This document shows positions 1 to 6,308 of a stretch of 23,090 nt of DNA, piece after piece. How positions within the stretch are numbered: the stretch's first letter is position 1; each line of letters starts with the position of its first letter. Source of the DNA: Nocardioidaceae bacterium (lineage in GTDB: Bacteria > Actinomycetota > Actinomycetes > Propionibacteriales > Nocardioidaceae); contig JAGQUE010000232.1 of NCBI GenBank assembly GCA_020438665.1, forward strand, positions 1-23,090, in the 5' to 3' direction. A program made the translations under genes and the position numbers. The notes below the pieces were generated by a model that was given only the letters and a program-made list of their open reading frames with translations, made no database searches and was not told the origin of the DNA.

Positions 1-902
1 CGTTCGGTGTCTCCGAGACCGGACAGGCGGCAGATCTCCTCGGCGATCTCGTGCATCTGCTTGCCGGACTTGACGAACCCCTCGGCGTTGGCCCGGTCGA
101 CGTGGCGCCGGTCGAGCGGGACCAGCCGCCGGGCGGCGTCCAGGACGTCGACGACCGGAGCGTCGCGTCGGTCGGCGTAGCGGACCGCGTTGGTCAGCAC
201 GGTGGCGACACCGGCCTGGCGGGCCAGCGCCGCCATCCGGGCCGCATGGGTGGAGCTGCCGGGACCCCAGCCGCCGTCGGCGCTGCGGAGCCGATGGGAG
301 ACCAGCTCGACGACGAGGTTCTCGGGGGGCACCAGCGCCCGCCAGCGGTCGAGGGCAGCGAGGACGAGATCGTCGCGGCGCCGGGTGACCGGCTCGCCGA
401 GCTCGGAACCCGGGCCGAGGAGGACCACCACGTCACCGCCGGCCAGGTGGGGCGCCAGCAGGTCGAGCGTGGCGACCGGGCGCCCCCGCTCCCCGGCGAG
501 GTGGGTGGCCGAGACGAGGTGGCAGATCGCCGCCCAGCCGGCCTGTCCGCCGTGGGTGCCGGCATGGGCGAGCAGGGTGACCCGGGGCAGCCGGTCGTCC
601 CGGAAGGCACCACCCCGGACCGGGCTGCGCCGGGAGGCCCCGGCCTCCGGGGAGGCCCGGCCGCCGGCGACGGCCGCCGCCGGGCGATAGGCCAGGTCGA
701 CCCCGAGGACGGGCCGGATGCCGGCGGCCAGGCAGGCCTTGGCGAACTTCACCGCGCCGTAGGTGCCGTCACGATCGGTCAGTGCGAGGGTGTCCATCTC
801 CTGCTCGGCCGCCCGCTCGACCAGCACGTGGGGGTGGGAGGCACCGTATTGCAAGGAGTAGCCGGAGGCGACGTGGAGATGGACGAACCCGTCAGGCGAC
901 AC
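1..902 (-). CDS. dnaE2: Error-prone DNA polymerase III alpha subunit DnaE2/ImuC, N-terminal part
   Basis: The gene runs off the left edge, leaving about 300 N-terminal residues. The start is a GTG that overlaps the end of the HEPN gene by 11 bases. The protein opens with a PHP domain: HLHVASGYSLQYGASHP near residues 7-23, then LALTDRDGTYGAVKFAKAC and GIRPVLGVDL. These are characteristic of DnaE-type polymerases, and the RVTLLAHAG / GGQAGWAAICHLVSATH stretch fits the DnaE2 branch. Family knowledge: DnaE2 performs translesion synthesis and damage-induced mutagenesis, normally with ImuA'/ImuB. It is the last visible gene of the minus-strand unit DUF6504-HEPN-dnaE2, which begins behind a LexA box at 1879-1894, so SOS induction is expected. 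The polymerase active site lies outside the window. A replicative DnaE1 is less likely given these neighbours. Confidence 0.9.
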   Translation of the reverse strand, partial: MSPDGFVHLHVASGYSLQYGASHPHVLVERAAEQEMDTLALTDRDGTYGAVKFAKACLAAGIRPVLGVDLAYRPAAAVAGGRASPEAGASRRSPVRGGAFRDDRLPRVTLLAHAGTHGGQAGWAAICHLVSATHLAGERGRPVATLDLLAPHLAGGDVVVLLGPGSELGEPVTRRRDDLVLAALDRWRALVPPENLVVELVSHRLRSADGGWGPGSSTHAARMAALARQAGVATVLTNAVRYADRRDAPVVDVLDAARRLVPLDRRHVDRANAEGFVKSGKQMHEIAEEICRLSGLGDTE

Positions 903-1383
903 CGGCCCGGCCCGTGGCGATGTCGACCGCGGCGTGCGGCACCAGCCCCAGGGCATGTTCGACCACGCTGAGGAACCGGTCGGCGTCGCGGACCAGGTCG
1001 TCGGCCTCGCGGGCACTGACCGCGCGCGAGGAGCCGGCCTCGGCGGCGGCCCGCTTGGCGGCCCCCGCGGCGAAGAAGGTGGCCCACTCCCCCAGCTCGG
1101 GTGCCACCTCGGCGAGCAGCACCCAGGCGTTCTTCTGGGGACGGCGGCGGGCCGAGGCGGGCCGCGCCCGGGCGGAGAGCAGCGCCGCGGCCGCCCGGAG
1201 CGCGGCGACGTCGGCACACGCATAGCGGGCCGGGACGTCGTGGGCGGTGATCGCCTCCTGGAGCGAGGCGGCCGCCCGGGCGAGGTAGGAGTGGGTGGTG
1301 GCGGACAGGGAGTAGGGACCGGCCCCCGGCGGGGCCGGCGGCCCGGAGTAGGTCGGGGCGATGTGGGTCGGGCTGGTCGGCAT
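892..1383 (-). CDS. SAV_6107-like HEPN domain protein
   Basis: A 163-residue, mainly alpha-helical protein rich in Ala and Arg. The first 30 residues are Pro/Thr-rich and probably disordered. The helical part starts at THSYLARAAASLQEAI (about 30-45) and ends with DADRFLSVVEHALGLVP. I recognise it as the SAV_6107-type HEPN family often found beside dnaE2 in actinobacteria; its function is unknown. R136 and H143 are spaced R-x6-H, compatible with the RX4-6H motif of HEPN RNases, but that alone does not show activity. It lies between DUF6504 (15 nt upstream) and dnaE2 (overlapping) and is therefore SOS co-regulated. A 7-bp hairpin at 1385-1405 surrounds its ribosome-binding site and suggests translational coupling to DUF6504. 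Confidence 0.75.
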   Translation of the reverse strand: MPTSPTHIAPTYSGPPAPPGAGPYSLSATTHSYLARAAASLQEAITAHDVPARYACADVAALRAAAALLSARARPASARRRPQKNAWVLLAEVAPELGEWATFFAAGAAKRAAAEAGSSRAVSAREADDLVRDADRFLSVVEHALGLVPHAAVDIATGRAGVA

Positions 1384-1384
1384 C

Positions 1385-1405
1385 GGACTGACCCCCGTTC
1401 AGTCC
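1385..1405 (-). promoter_or_regulatory. Hairpin around the HEPN ribosome-binding site
   Basis: In the minus-strand RNA, GGACUGA and UCAGUCC form a perfect 7-bp stem with loop ACGGGGG. The 5' arm contains the UGA stop of the DUF6504 gene, the loop carries the GGGGG ribosome-binding sequence, and the HEPN AUG begins one base after the 3' arm. A ribosome finishing DUF6504 would open the stem, so this looks like a coupling hairpin. That role is inference. Confidence 0.45.
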
Positions 1406-1764
1406 GCGCAGGCGACGAGCTGCCAGGAGCCCGCCTCCCAGTCGAAGGAGAGGTCGAAGACCCCGGCGGCGTCCCGGCTCCGGGCCGCCTCCACCCGCCA
1501 CAGCTCCCGCTCCCCCAACAGGTCGGTGACCGGCGCACGCCCGACCCCCTGGTCGTCGGTGCCGACCACGGCCCGGACCGCCCCGGACTGCCACCACGGC
1601 CCGGTCTCGACCCAATGGGCCAGCACCGCGCGGACCTGCCAGAGCCGGCCGCGCCACACGAACTGCTCCGGCCCCTCCTGGCCACGCTCCTCCTGCTCCG
1701 GCCCCTCACCCGGGGTCCCCACCCACCCGCGACGCACTTCCACGGGGTCGACGTACCGCCTCAT
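1399..1764 (-). CDS. DUF6504 family protein, first gene of the SOS operon
   Basis: A 121-residue protein with a charged Gly/Glu-rich segment (15-35) and a conserved core: QFVWRGRLWQVRAVLAHWVETGPWW at about 34-58, LWRVEAARS at about 89-96, and FDLSFDWEAGSWQLV near the end. This matches DUF6504, a small family usually encoded next to Y-family polymerase/ImuB and dnaE2 genes in actinobacteria. No catalytic residues are evident and the biochemical role is unknown. The ATG is preceded by GGGAG with 7 nt spacing. The gene opens the operon about 115 nt downstream of the LexA box. Unusually, no imuA or imuB gene lies between that promoter and dnaE2. Confidence 0.75.
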   Translation of the reverse strand: MRRYVDPVEVRRGWVGTPGEGPEQEERGQEGPEQFVWRGRLWQVRAVLAHWVETGPWWQSGAVRAVVGTDDQGVGRAPVTDLLGERELWRVEAARSRDAAGVFDLSFDWEAGSWQLVACAD

Positions 1765-1878
1765 CCCAGCACTCCCTTCGACGTCGACCCCTGACCGTCG
1801 ACCCCTTCCTCACCGTCCTGCCCCGCCCGCGGCGGGACCTGGCGGGGGCGGGGGTCGAGGTCGCCCCCGCCAGGCGGA

Positions 1879-1894
1879 TCGAACATGTGTTCGA
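1879..1894. promoter_or_regulatory. LexA (SOS) box
   Basis: TCGAACATGTGTTCGA: arms TCGAAC/GTTCGA are perfectly inverted around four bases. This matches the actinobacterial/Bacillus-type LexA operator (CGAAC-N4-GTTCG). It lies where transcription of the minus-strand DUF6504-HEPN-dnaE2 unit should begin, and no plus-strand gene follows it. Confidence 0.9.
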
Positions 1895-1900
1895 AACACC

Positions 1901-1931
1901 ACGGTACACCCCGCCCCCGACGTAGCGTCAA
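1901..1931 (-). promoter_or_regulatory. Candidate promoter of the DUF6504-HEPN-dnaE2 operon
   Basis: On the minus strand, TTGACG (1926-1931) and TACCGT (1901-1906) are separated by 19 nt. The predicted start site falls at about 1894, inside the LexA box, as expected for a LexA-repressed promoter. The spacer is slightly long, so the -35 assignment is tentative. The rest of 1765-1958 shows only a weak CCCCT/AGGGG stem after the upstream gene. Confidence 0.45.
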
Positions 1932-1958
1932 CCCCTCACACCCAGGGGACGCGGGGAG

Positions 1959-2444
1959 TCAGGAGATGGGGACGTAGGGAGCGCGCAGATAGGCGCTGGT
2001 GTCCTTGTGCCACAGCAGCACGAGCAGCGCGAGCGACAGCAGCAGCGCGATGACCGAGAGCCCCACGAACAGCGGCGGCAGGTCGCGGTCGAGGCCCGCG
2101 AGCGTCGCGAAGCCCATGAACAGGACCATCACCGTGATGGCGTTGCGGGCCCAGCCGTGGCCGGACCGGAAGAAGACCACCAGCACGCCGGTGAGGGCCG
2201 CGAACACCACGAACATGACCACCGCCACCGGCACGAACCTGGGGATGTTGATCGAGCTGTCCTTGAGGGCCTGGAGGCCGCGGTCGCGCAGGATCGCGCG
2301 CGCCGTCTCGTTGCCCTCGGCCCAGGTCTCGATCAGCTCGTCGAGGAACAGATAGGTGAACAGCGCCGTCAGGCCGAGCCAGACCATCACCGCGCGCAGC
2401 AGCCAGATCGCGCGCCTCACCGACGCAGGTGTCTGTGCCGTCAT
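1959..2444 (-). CDS. Four-helix integral membrane protein of unknown function
   Basis: A 161-residue protein whose sequence supports four membrane segments at about 11-34, 70-92, 98-117 and 123-146. The first extracytoplasmic loop (35-69) is charged and polar, and the third helix starts with the motif GHGWARNAITVMVL. The start is the ATG at 2444, preceded by GAGG a few bases upstream. A longer in-frame opening to 2597 reads as Arg-rich shadow sequence and would overlap the divergent ybaK-like gene, so I reject it. It resembles small actinobacterial membrane proteins without assigned function. It is divergent from the ybaK-like gene, with only 47 bp between starts. Confidence 0.7.
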   Translation of the reverse strand: MTAQTPASVRRAIWLLRAVMVWLGLTALFTYLFLDELIETWAEGNETARAILRDRGLQALKDSSINIPRFVPVAVVMFVVFAALTGVLVVFFRSGHGWARNAITVMVLFMGFATLAGLDRDLPPLFVGLSVIALLLSLALLVLLWHKDTSAYLRAPYVPIS

Positions 2445-2479
2445 CTGTCCTCGTCCTCTCCCCTGCTCATCGGCCCGGC

Positions 2480-2485
2480 TAGGGT
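2480..2485 (+). promoter_or_regulatory. -10 element TAGGGT, leaderless start of the ybaK-like gene
   Basis: TAGGGT ends 6 nt before the ATG at 2492, so transcription should begin at or beside the start codon. No usable Shine-Dalgarno sequence is present. Confidence 0.55.
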
Positions 2486-2491
2486 CACGCC

Positions 2492-2965
2492 ATGACCAAC
2501 GAGCACCCCGCTGTGGCACGGTTCCGCGCCGAGCACTCCCTCCGGGACGGAACCGGCGATATCGTGATCCTGCCAGATTCGGTGCACACCGCGGCACTCG
2601 CGGCCGAGGCCCTCGGCTGTGAGGTCGCCGCCATCGCCAACAGTCTCCTCTTCGACGCCGACGGTGCGCCTGTGCTGATCCTCACCTCCGGCGGTCACCG
2701 CGTCGACGTCAAGGCCACTGCCGAGCGGATCGGCGTACCCGCGCTGCGCCGGGCCACGCCGGAGTTCGTCCGCGAGCACACCAGCCAGGTCATCGGCGGG
2801 GTCTCGCCCATCGGCCACCCCGCCCCTGTCCCGACCTATATCGACCCCTGGTTGCGCCGCTTCGACACCGTCTGGGCCGCGGCCGGACACCCCGCCGCCG
2901 TGTTCTCGACGACCTTCGACGAGCTCGTCACGATGACCGGCGCCGTCGAGGTCGACGTCGAGTGA
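2492..2965 (+). CDS. YbaK/EbsC family aminoacyl-tRNA deacylase
   Basis: A 157-residue single-domain protein of the YbaK/ProRS editing-domain fold. Visible signatures are IANSLLF (about 48-54), VLILTSGGHRVDVKATAERIG (about 61-81) and the substrate-pocket loop GGVSPIGH (102-109). Family knowledge: these proteins hydrolyse mischarged tRNAs, for example Cys-tRNA(Pro) or Ala-tRNA(Pro), in trans. The precise substrate cannot be told from sequence. The catalytic Lys of E. coli YbaK (in a KTLL-type motif) appears to be Asn50 here, as far as can be aligned by eye, which favours a different substrate or mechanism. Its stop overlaps the ATG of the arsC-like gene (TGATG), so the two are translationally coupled. 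Confidence 0.85.
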   Translation: MTNEHPAVARFRAEHSLRDGTGDIVILPDSVHTAALAAEALGCEVAAIANSLLFDADGAPVLILTSGGHRVDVKATAERIGVPALRRATPEFVREHTSQVIGGVSPIGHPAPVPTYIDPWLRRFDTVWAAAGHPAAVFSTTFDELVTMTGAVEVDVE

Positions 2966-3336
2966 TGGAGATCTGGCTCAACCCGGCCTGCTCCAAGTGT
3001 CGTACGGCGGTCGCCGAGCTCGATGCCGCCGGCGTGAGCTATGCCGTTCGCCGCTACCTCGAGGACCCGCCCACCATCGACGAGCTGCGCGCCACCGTCG
3101 ACCGGCTCGGCCTCCAGCCCTGGGACGTCGCCCGGCCCGCGGAGGCGACCGAGGAGGGCATCGACCTGCCCCGCGACGCCGCCGCCCGCGAGGCCTGGCT
3201 GGCAGCCTTGGTCGCGCACCCCCGGGTGTTGCAGCGTCCCATCATCACCGCCGGCGACGGCACCACCGTCGTCGGCCGCGACCCCGACAGCCTGGCCGCT
3301 GTGATCCGGGCCGACGTCATCGCTGCGGAGGACTGA
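2965..3336 (+). CDS. ArsC/Spx-family thioredoxin-fold protein (arsenate reductase-like)
   Basis: A 123-residue protein beginning [12 protein letters not shown]. The N-terminal Cys9 occupies the ArsC active-site position, followed by Cys12, giving a CxxC. Arg57, Arg91 (QRPIIT) and Arg105 (GRDP) align with the three oxyanion-binding arginines of glutaredoxin-coupled ArsC. The length fits the family. I chose the ATG at 2965 (TGATG overlap with ybaK) over a GTG one codon upstream. There is no arsR, arsB or acr3 gene nearby, so a role in arsenic resistance is not supported by context; a general thiol-redox or Spx-like role remains possible. Its 3' end overlaps the convergent hydrolase gene by 20 bp. 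Confidence 0.8.
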   Translation: MEIWLNPACSKCRTAVAELDAAGVSYAVRRYLEDPPTIDELRATVDRLGLQPWDVARPAEATEEGIDLPRDAAAREAWLAALVAHPRVLQRPIITAGDGTTVVGRDPDSLAAVIRADVIAAED

Positions 3337-4204
3337 GCAGCACCTCGATCATCTCCTCCATCCGCCCCGAGACCAGGGAGACGTGTCCTTCCCCGGGGAG
3401 CAGGTGAGCCGTGGCGCGGGGCAGGTGGCCCGCCAGCCACTCCCCGTGGGCGAGCGGCACCATCAGGTCGTCGGTGCCCTGCCACAGGTGGACCCGCCCC
3501 GGCGCCGCCGCCGGGTCGAAGCCCCAGGGCCTCGCGAAGGCCATGTCGTCGTCGAGCCAGCCGTCGACCCCCGTCGACAGTGCCGCCCGGAAGCTGGCGG
3601 CGAGGTCGTCGGCGAACGCCGCCCCGGCAGCCCCGGACAGGGCCGCCACGTCGACCGCGGGGAGCAGCGACTCCATGCCGGCGACGATCTCCTCGCCCGT
3701 CACGCCGCCGAGCTCGGCCGCCGCCGTCTCCAGGAACGTCCGGAGCGGGGCCTCGCCGGCCACCGTCGCCCCGAACTCGGCGATGTTGTCCTCGCCCATG
3801 CCGGCCAGCCAGTCCAGCCCCGGGGCGTCGAAGGGCGCCACTCCGGCGACGACCAGGGTGGCCAGGACCCGGTCGGAGGCCAGGGTGGCGCAGGCCAGTG
3901 CGTGCGGCCCGCCCCCGGACCAGCCGGCGACATAGGCCGACGCGACGCCGAGCCGGTCGAGCACCGCCGTCAGATCGGCGGCGACGGAGGCGACGTCGCG
4001 CCCGGCGTGCCGGTGCGACCCGGCATAGCCCGGGCGGGACCAGGTGACCAGCCGCAGGCCGCGCGCGGTCGCGGCCCGGGCCAGCGAGGTCAGCGGGGTG
4101 CCGCAGCCGGGCGTGCCGTGGTGGAAGACGAGGACCGGTCCCTCGTCGGGTCCGGTGACGGTGACGTCGAGCGCGCGGCCGTCGGGGAGGGTGAAGGCGG
4201 GCAT
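3317..4204 (-). CDS. Alpha/beta hydrolase
   Basis: A 295-residue protein with the alpha/beta-hydrolase layout: oxyanion motif HHGTPG (28-33), RPGYAGS (57-63), nucleophile elbow GWSGGG with Ser96, acid candidate Asp245/246 in GTDDLMVP, and catalytic His274 in GEGHVS. A cap-like helical insertion lies at about 125-225. No signal peptide is present, so it is cytoplasmic. The substrate is unknown; it resembles the general proline-iminopeptidase/esterase-like group. It is transcribed alone, from a promoter with good spacing at 4212-4241, convergent with and overlapping the arsC-like gene. Confidence 0.85.
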   Translation of the reverse strand: MPAFTLPDGRALDVTVTGPDEGPVLVFHHGTPGCGTPLTSLARAATARGLRLVTWSRPGYAGSHRHAGRDVASVAADLTAVLDRLGVASAYVAGWSGGGPHALACATLASDRVLATLVVAGVAPFDAPGLDWLAGMGEDNIAEFGATVAGEAPLRTFLETAAAELGGVTGEEIVAGMESLLPAVDVAALSGAAGAAFADDLAASFRAALSTGVDGWLDDDMAFARPWGFDPAAAPGRVHLWQGTDDLMVPLAHGEWLAGHLPRATAHLLPGEGHVSLVSGRMEEMIEVLLSPPQR

Positions 4205-4211
4205 GCCGATC

Positions 4212-4241
4212 AGTCCAGAGCAGCCGGGCGGGCCCGGTCAA
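4212..4241 (-). promoter_or_regulatory. Promoter of the alpha/beta hydrolase, leaderless
   Basis: On the minus strand TTGACC (4236-4241), an 18-nt spacer and TGGACT (4212-4217) are followed by 7 nt and the ATG at 4204. It is one of the few promoters here with a recognisable -35 hexamer. Confidence 0.5.
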
Positions 4242-4320
4242 GACAGCACGCCCGTCCCGCACGCGTGCGGCACCGACGGTCGGCCGCCGTCGGCGTCGTC
4301 GGACCCGGCCGGGCGGTCCC

Positions 4321-4326
4321 TATGCT
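4321..4326 (+). promoter_or_regulatory. -10 element TATGCT, leaderless start of the DUF4126 gene
   Basis: TATGCT lies 7 nt before the GTG at 4334. The ATG inside this hexamer would be a start codon within the promoter, so GTG is the more likely start. Confidence 0.5.
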
Positions 4327-4333
4327 GTCGCCT

Positions 4334-4933
4334 GTGGAAACGCTCCCCTTGGTGTTCTCGAGCGGGTGGGCCAGTGGCATCAACGCCTATCTGGTCGTCC
4401 TCGTCCTCGGGGTCGCCGACCGCATCACCGGCTCGCCCGACATCCCCGACGTGCTGGGCCGCTGGGACGTCCTCGGCGTGGCCGCCTTCCTCTATGCGAT
4501 GGAGTTCGTCGCCGACAAGATCCCGTTCATCGACTCGGCCTGGGACGCGATCTCGACCGCGATCCGGCCCACGGCCGGGGCCGTCGTCGGCGTGCTGCTG
4601 GCGGGAGACGCGTCGACCCTCCAGCAGGCCGTGATGGGCGTGGTCGGCGGTGGCACGGCGCTGGCGTCCCACCTGGTCAAGGCCGGGAGCAGGCTGGCGA
4701 TCAACTCCTCCCCCGAGCCGGCCTCCAACATCGCCGCGAGCGTGGCCGAGGACGTCGCCGTGCTCGGGGTCGTCTGGTATGCCATCGACCACCCAAGGAT
4801 CGCGGCGGCCATCGCCGCCGTCCTCCTGGTCGTGGGACTGACGGTGCTCTACTTCGTCGCCAAGCTCATCCGTCGCGGCTGGCGGCGCTGGAAGGGCAAG
4901 GACCGGCCGGGCCGGGTACCGGCGTCCGCCTGA
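4334..4933 (+). CDS. DUF4126 family membrane protein
   Basis: A 199-residue protein with hydrophobic helices: near the N-terminus (SSGWASGINAYLVVLVLGV), at about 40-55, at 80-92 and 97-115, and at about 146-185. Conserved-looking motifs are SGINAYL, PDVL, MEFVADKIPFID and SSPEPASN, which I associate with DUF4126. A basic tail (RRGWRRWKGKDR) follows the last helix. The function is unknown. I chose GTG 4334 because a -10 element sits 7 nt upstream; ATG 4322, four codons earlier, is the alternative. It precedes the FAD oxidoreductase by 25 bp, but that gene has its own -10 element. Confidence 0.75.
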   Translation: METLPLVFSSGWASGINAYLVVLVLGVADRITGSPDIPDVLGRWDVLGVAAFLYAMEFVADKIPFIDSAWDAISTAIRPTAGAVVGVLLAGDASTLQQAVMGVVGGGTALASHLVKAGSRLAINSSPEPASNIAASVAEDVAVLGVVWYAIDHPRIAAAIAAVLLVVGLTVLYFVAKLIRRGWRRWKGKDRPGRVPASA

Positions 4934-4945
4934 CGCACGACCCCG

Positions 4946-4951
4946 TAGGGT
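4946..4951 (+). promoter_or_regulatory. -10 element TAGGGT, leaderless start of the FAD oxidoreductase
   Basis: TAGGGT is followed by 7 nt and the GTG at 4959, with no Shine-Dalgarno sequence between. Confidence 0.5.
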
Positions 4952-4958
4952 TCCGGCC

Positions 4959-6272
4959 GTGGCACGGGTGGTGGTGATCGGAGGCGGCCTCGGCGGCCTC
5001 GCGTCGGCGGCCCGGCTGGCCAAGCTCGGCCACGAGGTGACGCTGGTCGAGGCCTCCGACGCCGTGGGTGGTGCGCTACGGGCGACCGAGGCCGACGACC
5101 ACCGGTGGGCCACCACCAGCACGCTGCTGCCGGCCGTGCTGCGCGACCTGTTCCGCAAGAGCGGCCGCCCCCTGGAGCGGGAGCTCGACCTCGAGCCGCT
5201 CGACGTCGTGCGCGAGCACCACTTCGCGGATGGAAGGACGGTCCGGCTGCCGGGTGGGTCGCGCGCCGCCCAGCTGCGGGCCGTCGCGTCACTGGGCGAG
5301 GACCTCGGGCAACGGTGGACGGCCTACGTCGACGGGCTCGGCGCCGACTGGGAGCTGGTCCGGCGCGACTATGTCGAGCGCCCGTGGGACACAGCCACCG
5401 CACCCGCGCAGCTGCGCAGGCGGTTGGCGACGCGCCAGACCGTCCAGGGCCGGCTGGGCCGGCTCGGCGACGACCGGCTCCGCGCTCTCGCGGCCCATCC
5501 CCTGACCTCCGGCGGCCACGACGTCCGACGCGTCCCGGCCTGGATGGCGGTGTGGCCCTTCATCGAGCAGCGGTTCGGCGCGTGGGAGATCGCGGGGGGC
5601 ACGCCCGCTCTCGCCGACGCCCTCACGGCACGGCTGCGCACCCGCGGGGTCGACATGCTGCTCGCCACCCGGGCCACGGACCTCCTGGTCCGCGACGGCC
5701 GGGTCGCCGCGGTGGCGACCTCCGGCGGCCCGCTCGGCGCCGATGTCGTGGTCTGCGCCGTCGACCCCCACCAGCTCCCCACGCTGGCGCCCCACGTGAC
5801 CGAGACCACCGCCGTGGTGCCACCGACGCGGGTCCATCTCGCCCTGGAGGGCACCACCGACGGCGACCCCGGCCCGGGCTGCGGGCACGTCGTGTGGCAC
5901 GGCGAGCCCGACATCGTCGTAAGACCGGGCCTCGCGGCGCCGGCGGGCAGGACGAGCGTGACCCTTGAGGCGTTCTGGCCGAGCCGGCCGCGTCAGGACC
6001 TGGTGGACGCCGTGGCGGGCCGAGGCTGGGATGTCCGCGACCGCGTCCTGCTGCGGGTCGACGAACCACCGTCGACCCCGCTGGAGCGATGGTCAGGGTC
6101 GCCGTGGGGCACCCGGTGGGACGGTCGCCGGACCGTCCGTCGCCGGCTCGGCCCGACGACGCCCATCCCAGGGGTGTTCGCCGCGGGCGCCCACGCGACG
6201 CCGGGGGCGGACCTGCCCTTCGTGGGCCTCTCGGGGTCCCTGGTGGCGCAGGCGGTGGGAGAGGCCGGCTGA
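4959..6272 (+). CDS. FAD-dependent oxidoreductase, phytoene-desaturase (CrtI)-like
   Basis: A 437-residue flavoprotein. The N-terminus VVVIGGGLGGLASAARLAKLGHEVTLVEAS is a Rossmann dinucleotide-binding fold (GxGxxG plus acidic Glu31), followed by VGGALR. A substrate-side domain occupies the middle, and the C-terminus PGVFAAGAHATPGADLPFVGLSGSLVAQAV is the second FAD-contact motif typical of CrtI/amine-oxidase-like proteins. It is somewhat shorter than true phytoene desaturases (about 490-530 residues). No other carotenoid gene is adjacent, although idsA lies 3.5 kb away. I therefore assign the fold confidently but not the substrate. It converges with the chemoreceptor gene; a possible weak stem CGGCCC/GGGCCG sits at 6277-6301. 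Confidence 0.8.
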   Translation: MARVVVIGGGLGGLASAARLAKLGHEVTLVEASDAVGGALRATEADDHRWATTSTLLPAVLRDLFRKSGRPLERELDLEPLDVVREHHFADGRTVRLPGGSRAAQLRAVASLGEDLGQRWTAYVDGLGADWELVRRDYVERPWDTATAPAQLRRRLATRQTVQGRLGRLGDDRLRALAAHPLTSGGHDVRRVPAWMAVWPFIEQRFGAWEIAGGTPALADALTARLRTRGVDMLLATRATDLLVRDGRVAAVATSGGPLGADVVVCAVDPHQLPTLAPHVTETTAVVPPTRVHLALEGTTDGDPGPGCGHVVWHGEPDIVVRPGLAAPAGRTSVTLEAFWPSRPRQDLVDAVAGRGWDVRDRVLLRVDEPPSTPLERWSGSPWGTRWDGRRTVRRRLGPTTPIPGVFAAGAHATPGADLPFVGLSGSLVAQAVGEAG

Positions 6273-6308
6273 GCCTCGGCCCGGATCAGCCCGCTGGGCC
6301 GCTGAGCG

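Noticed and set aside
1706..1909. Small minus-strand frame covering the LexA box
   Set aside because: It overlaps the operator and the start of DUF6504 in another frame, and has no ribosome-binding site or recognisable sequence.
2445..2597. Longer N-terminus for the four-helix membrane protein
   Set aside because: The extension is Arg/Gly-rich, overlaps the ybaK-like gene, and a good ribosome-binding site precedes the internal ATG at 2444.
2965..3336. Arsenic-resistance island
   Set aside because: Only an ArsC-like protein is present. No arsR, pump or mercuric/arsenic partner is nearby, and the partner gene is a tRNA deacylase.
3383..4333. Long plus-strand open frame running into the DUF4126 gene
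   Set aside because: It is the antisense shadow of the alpha/beta hydrolase. Only the part from 4334 has membrane-protein character and conserved motifs.
4959..6272. Carotenoid biosynthesis cluster with idsA
   Set aside because: The FAD protein is short for CrtI, no crtB, crtY or crtE partner is adjacent, and idsA lies in a conserved backbone position unrelated to pigments.
6277..6301. Terminator between the FAD oxidoreductase and the chemoreceptor
   Set aside because: The stem CGGCCC/GGGCCG is only 6 bp with a 13-nt loop; in sequence this rich in G and C it is not distinguishable from chance.
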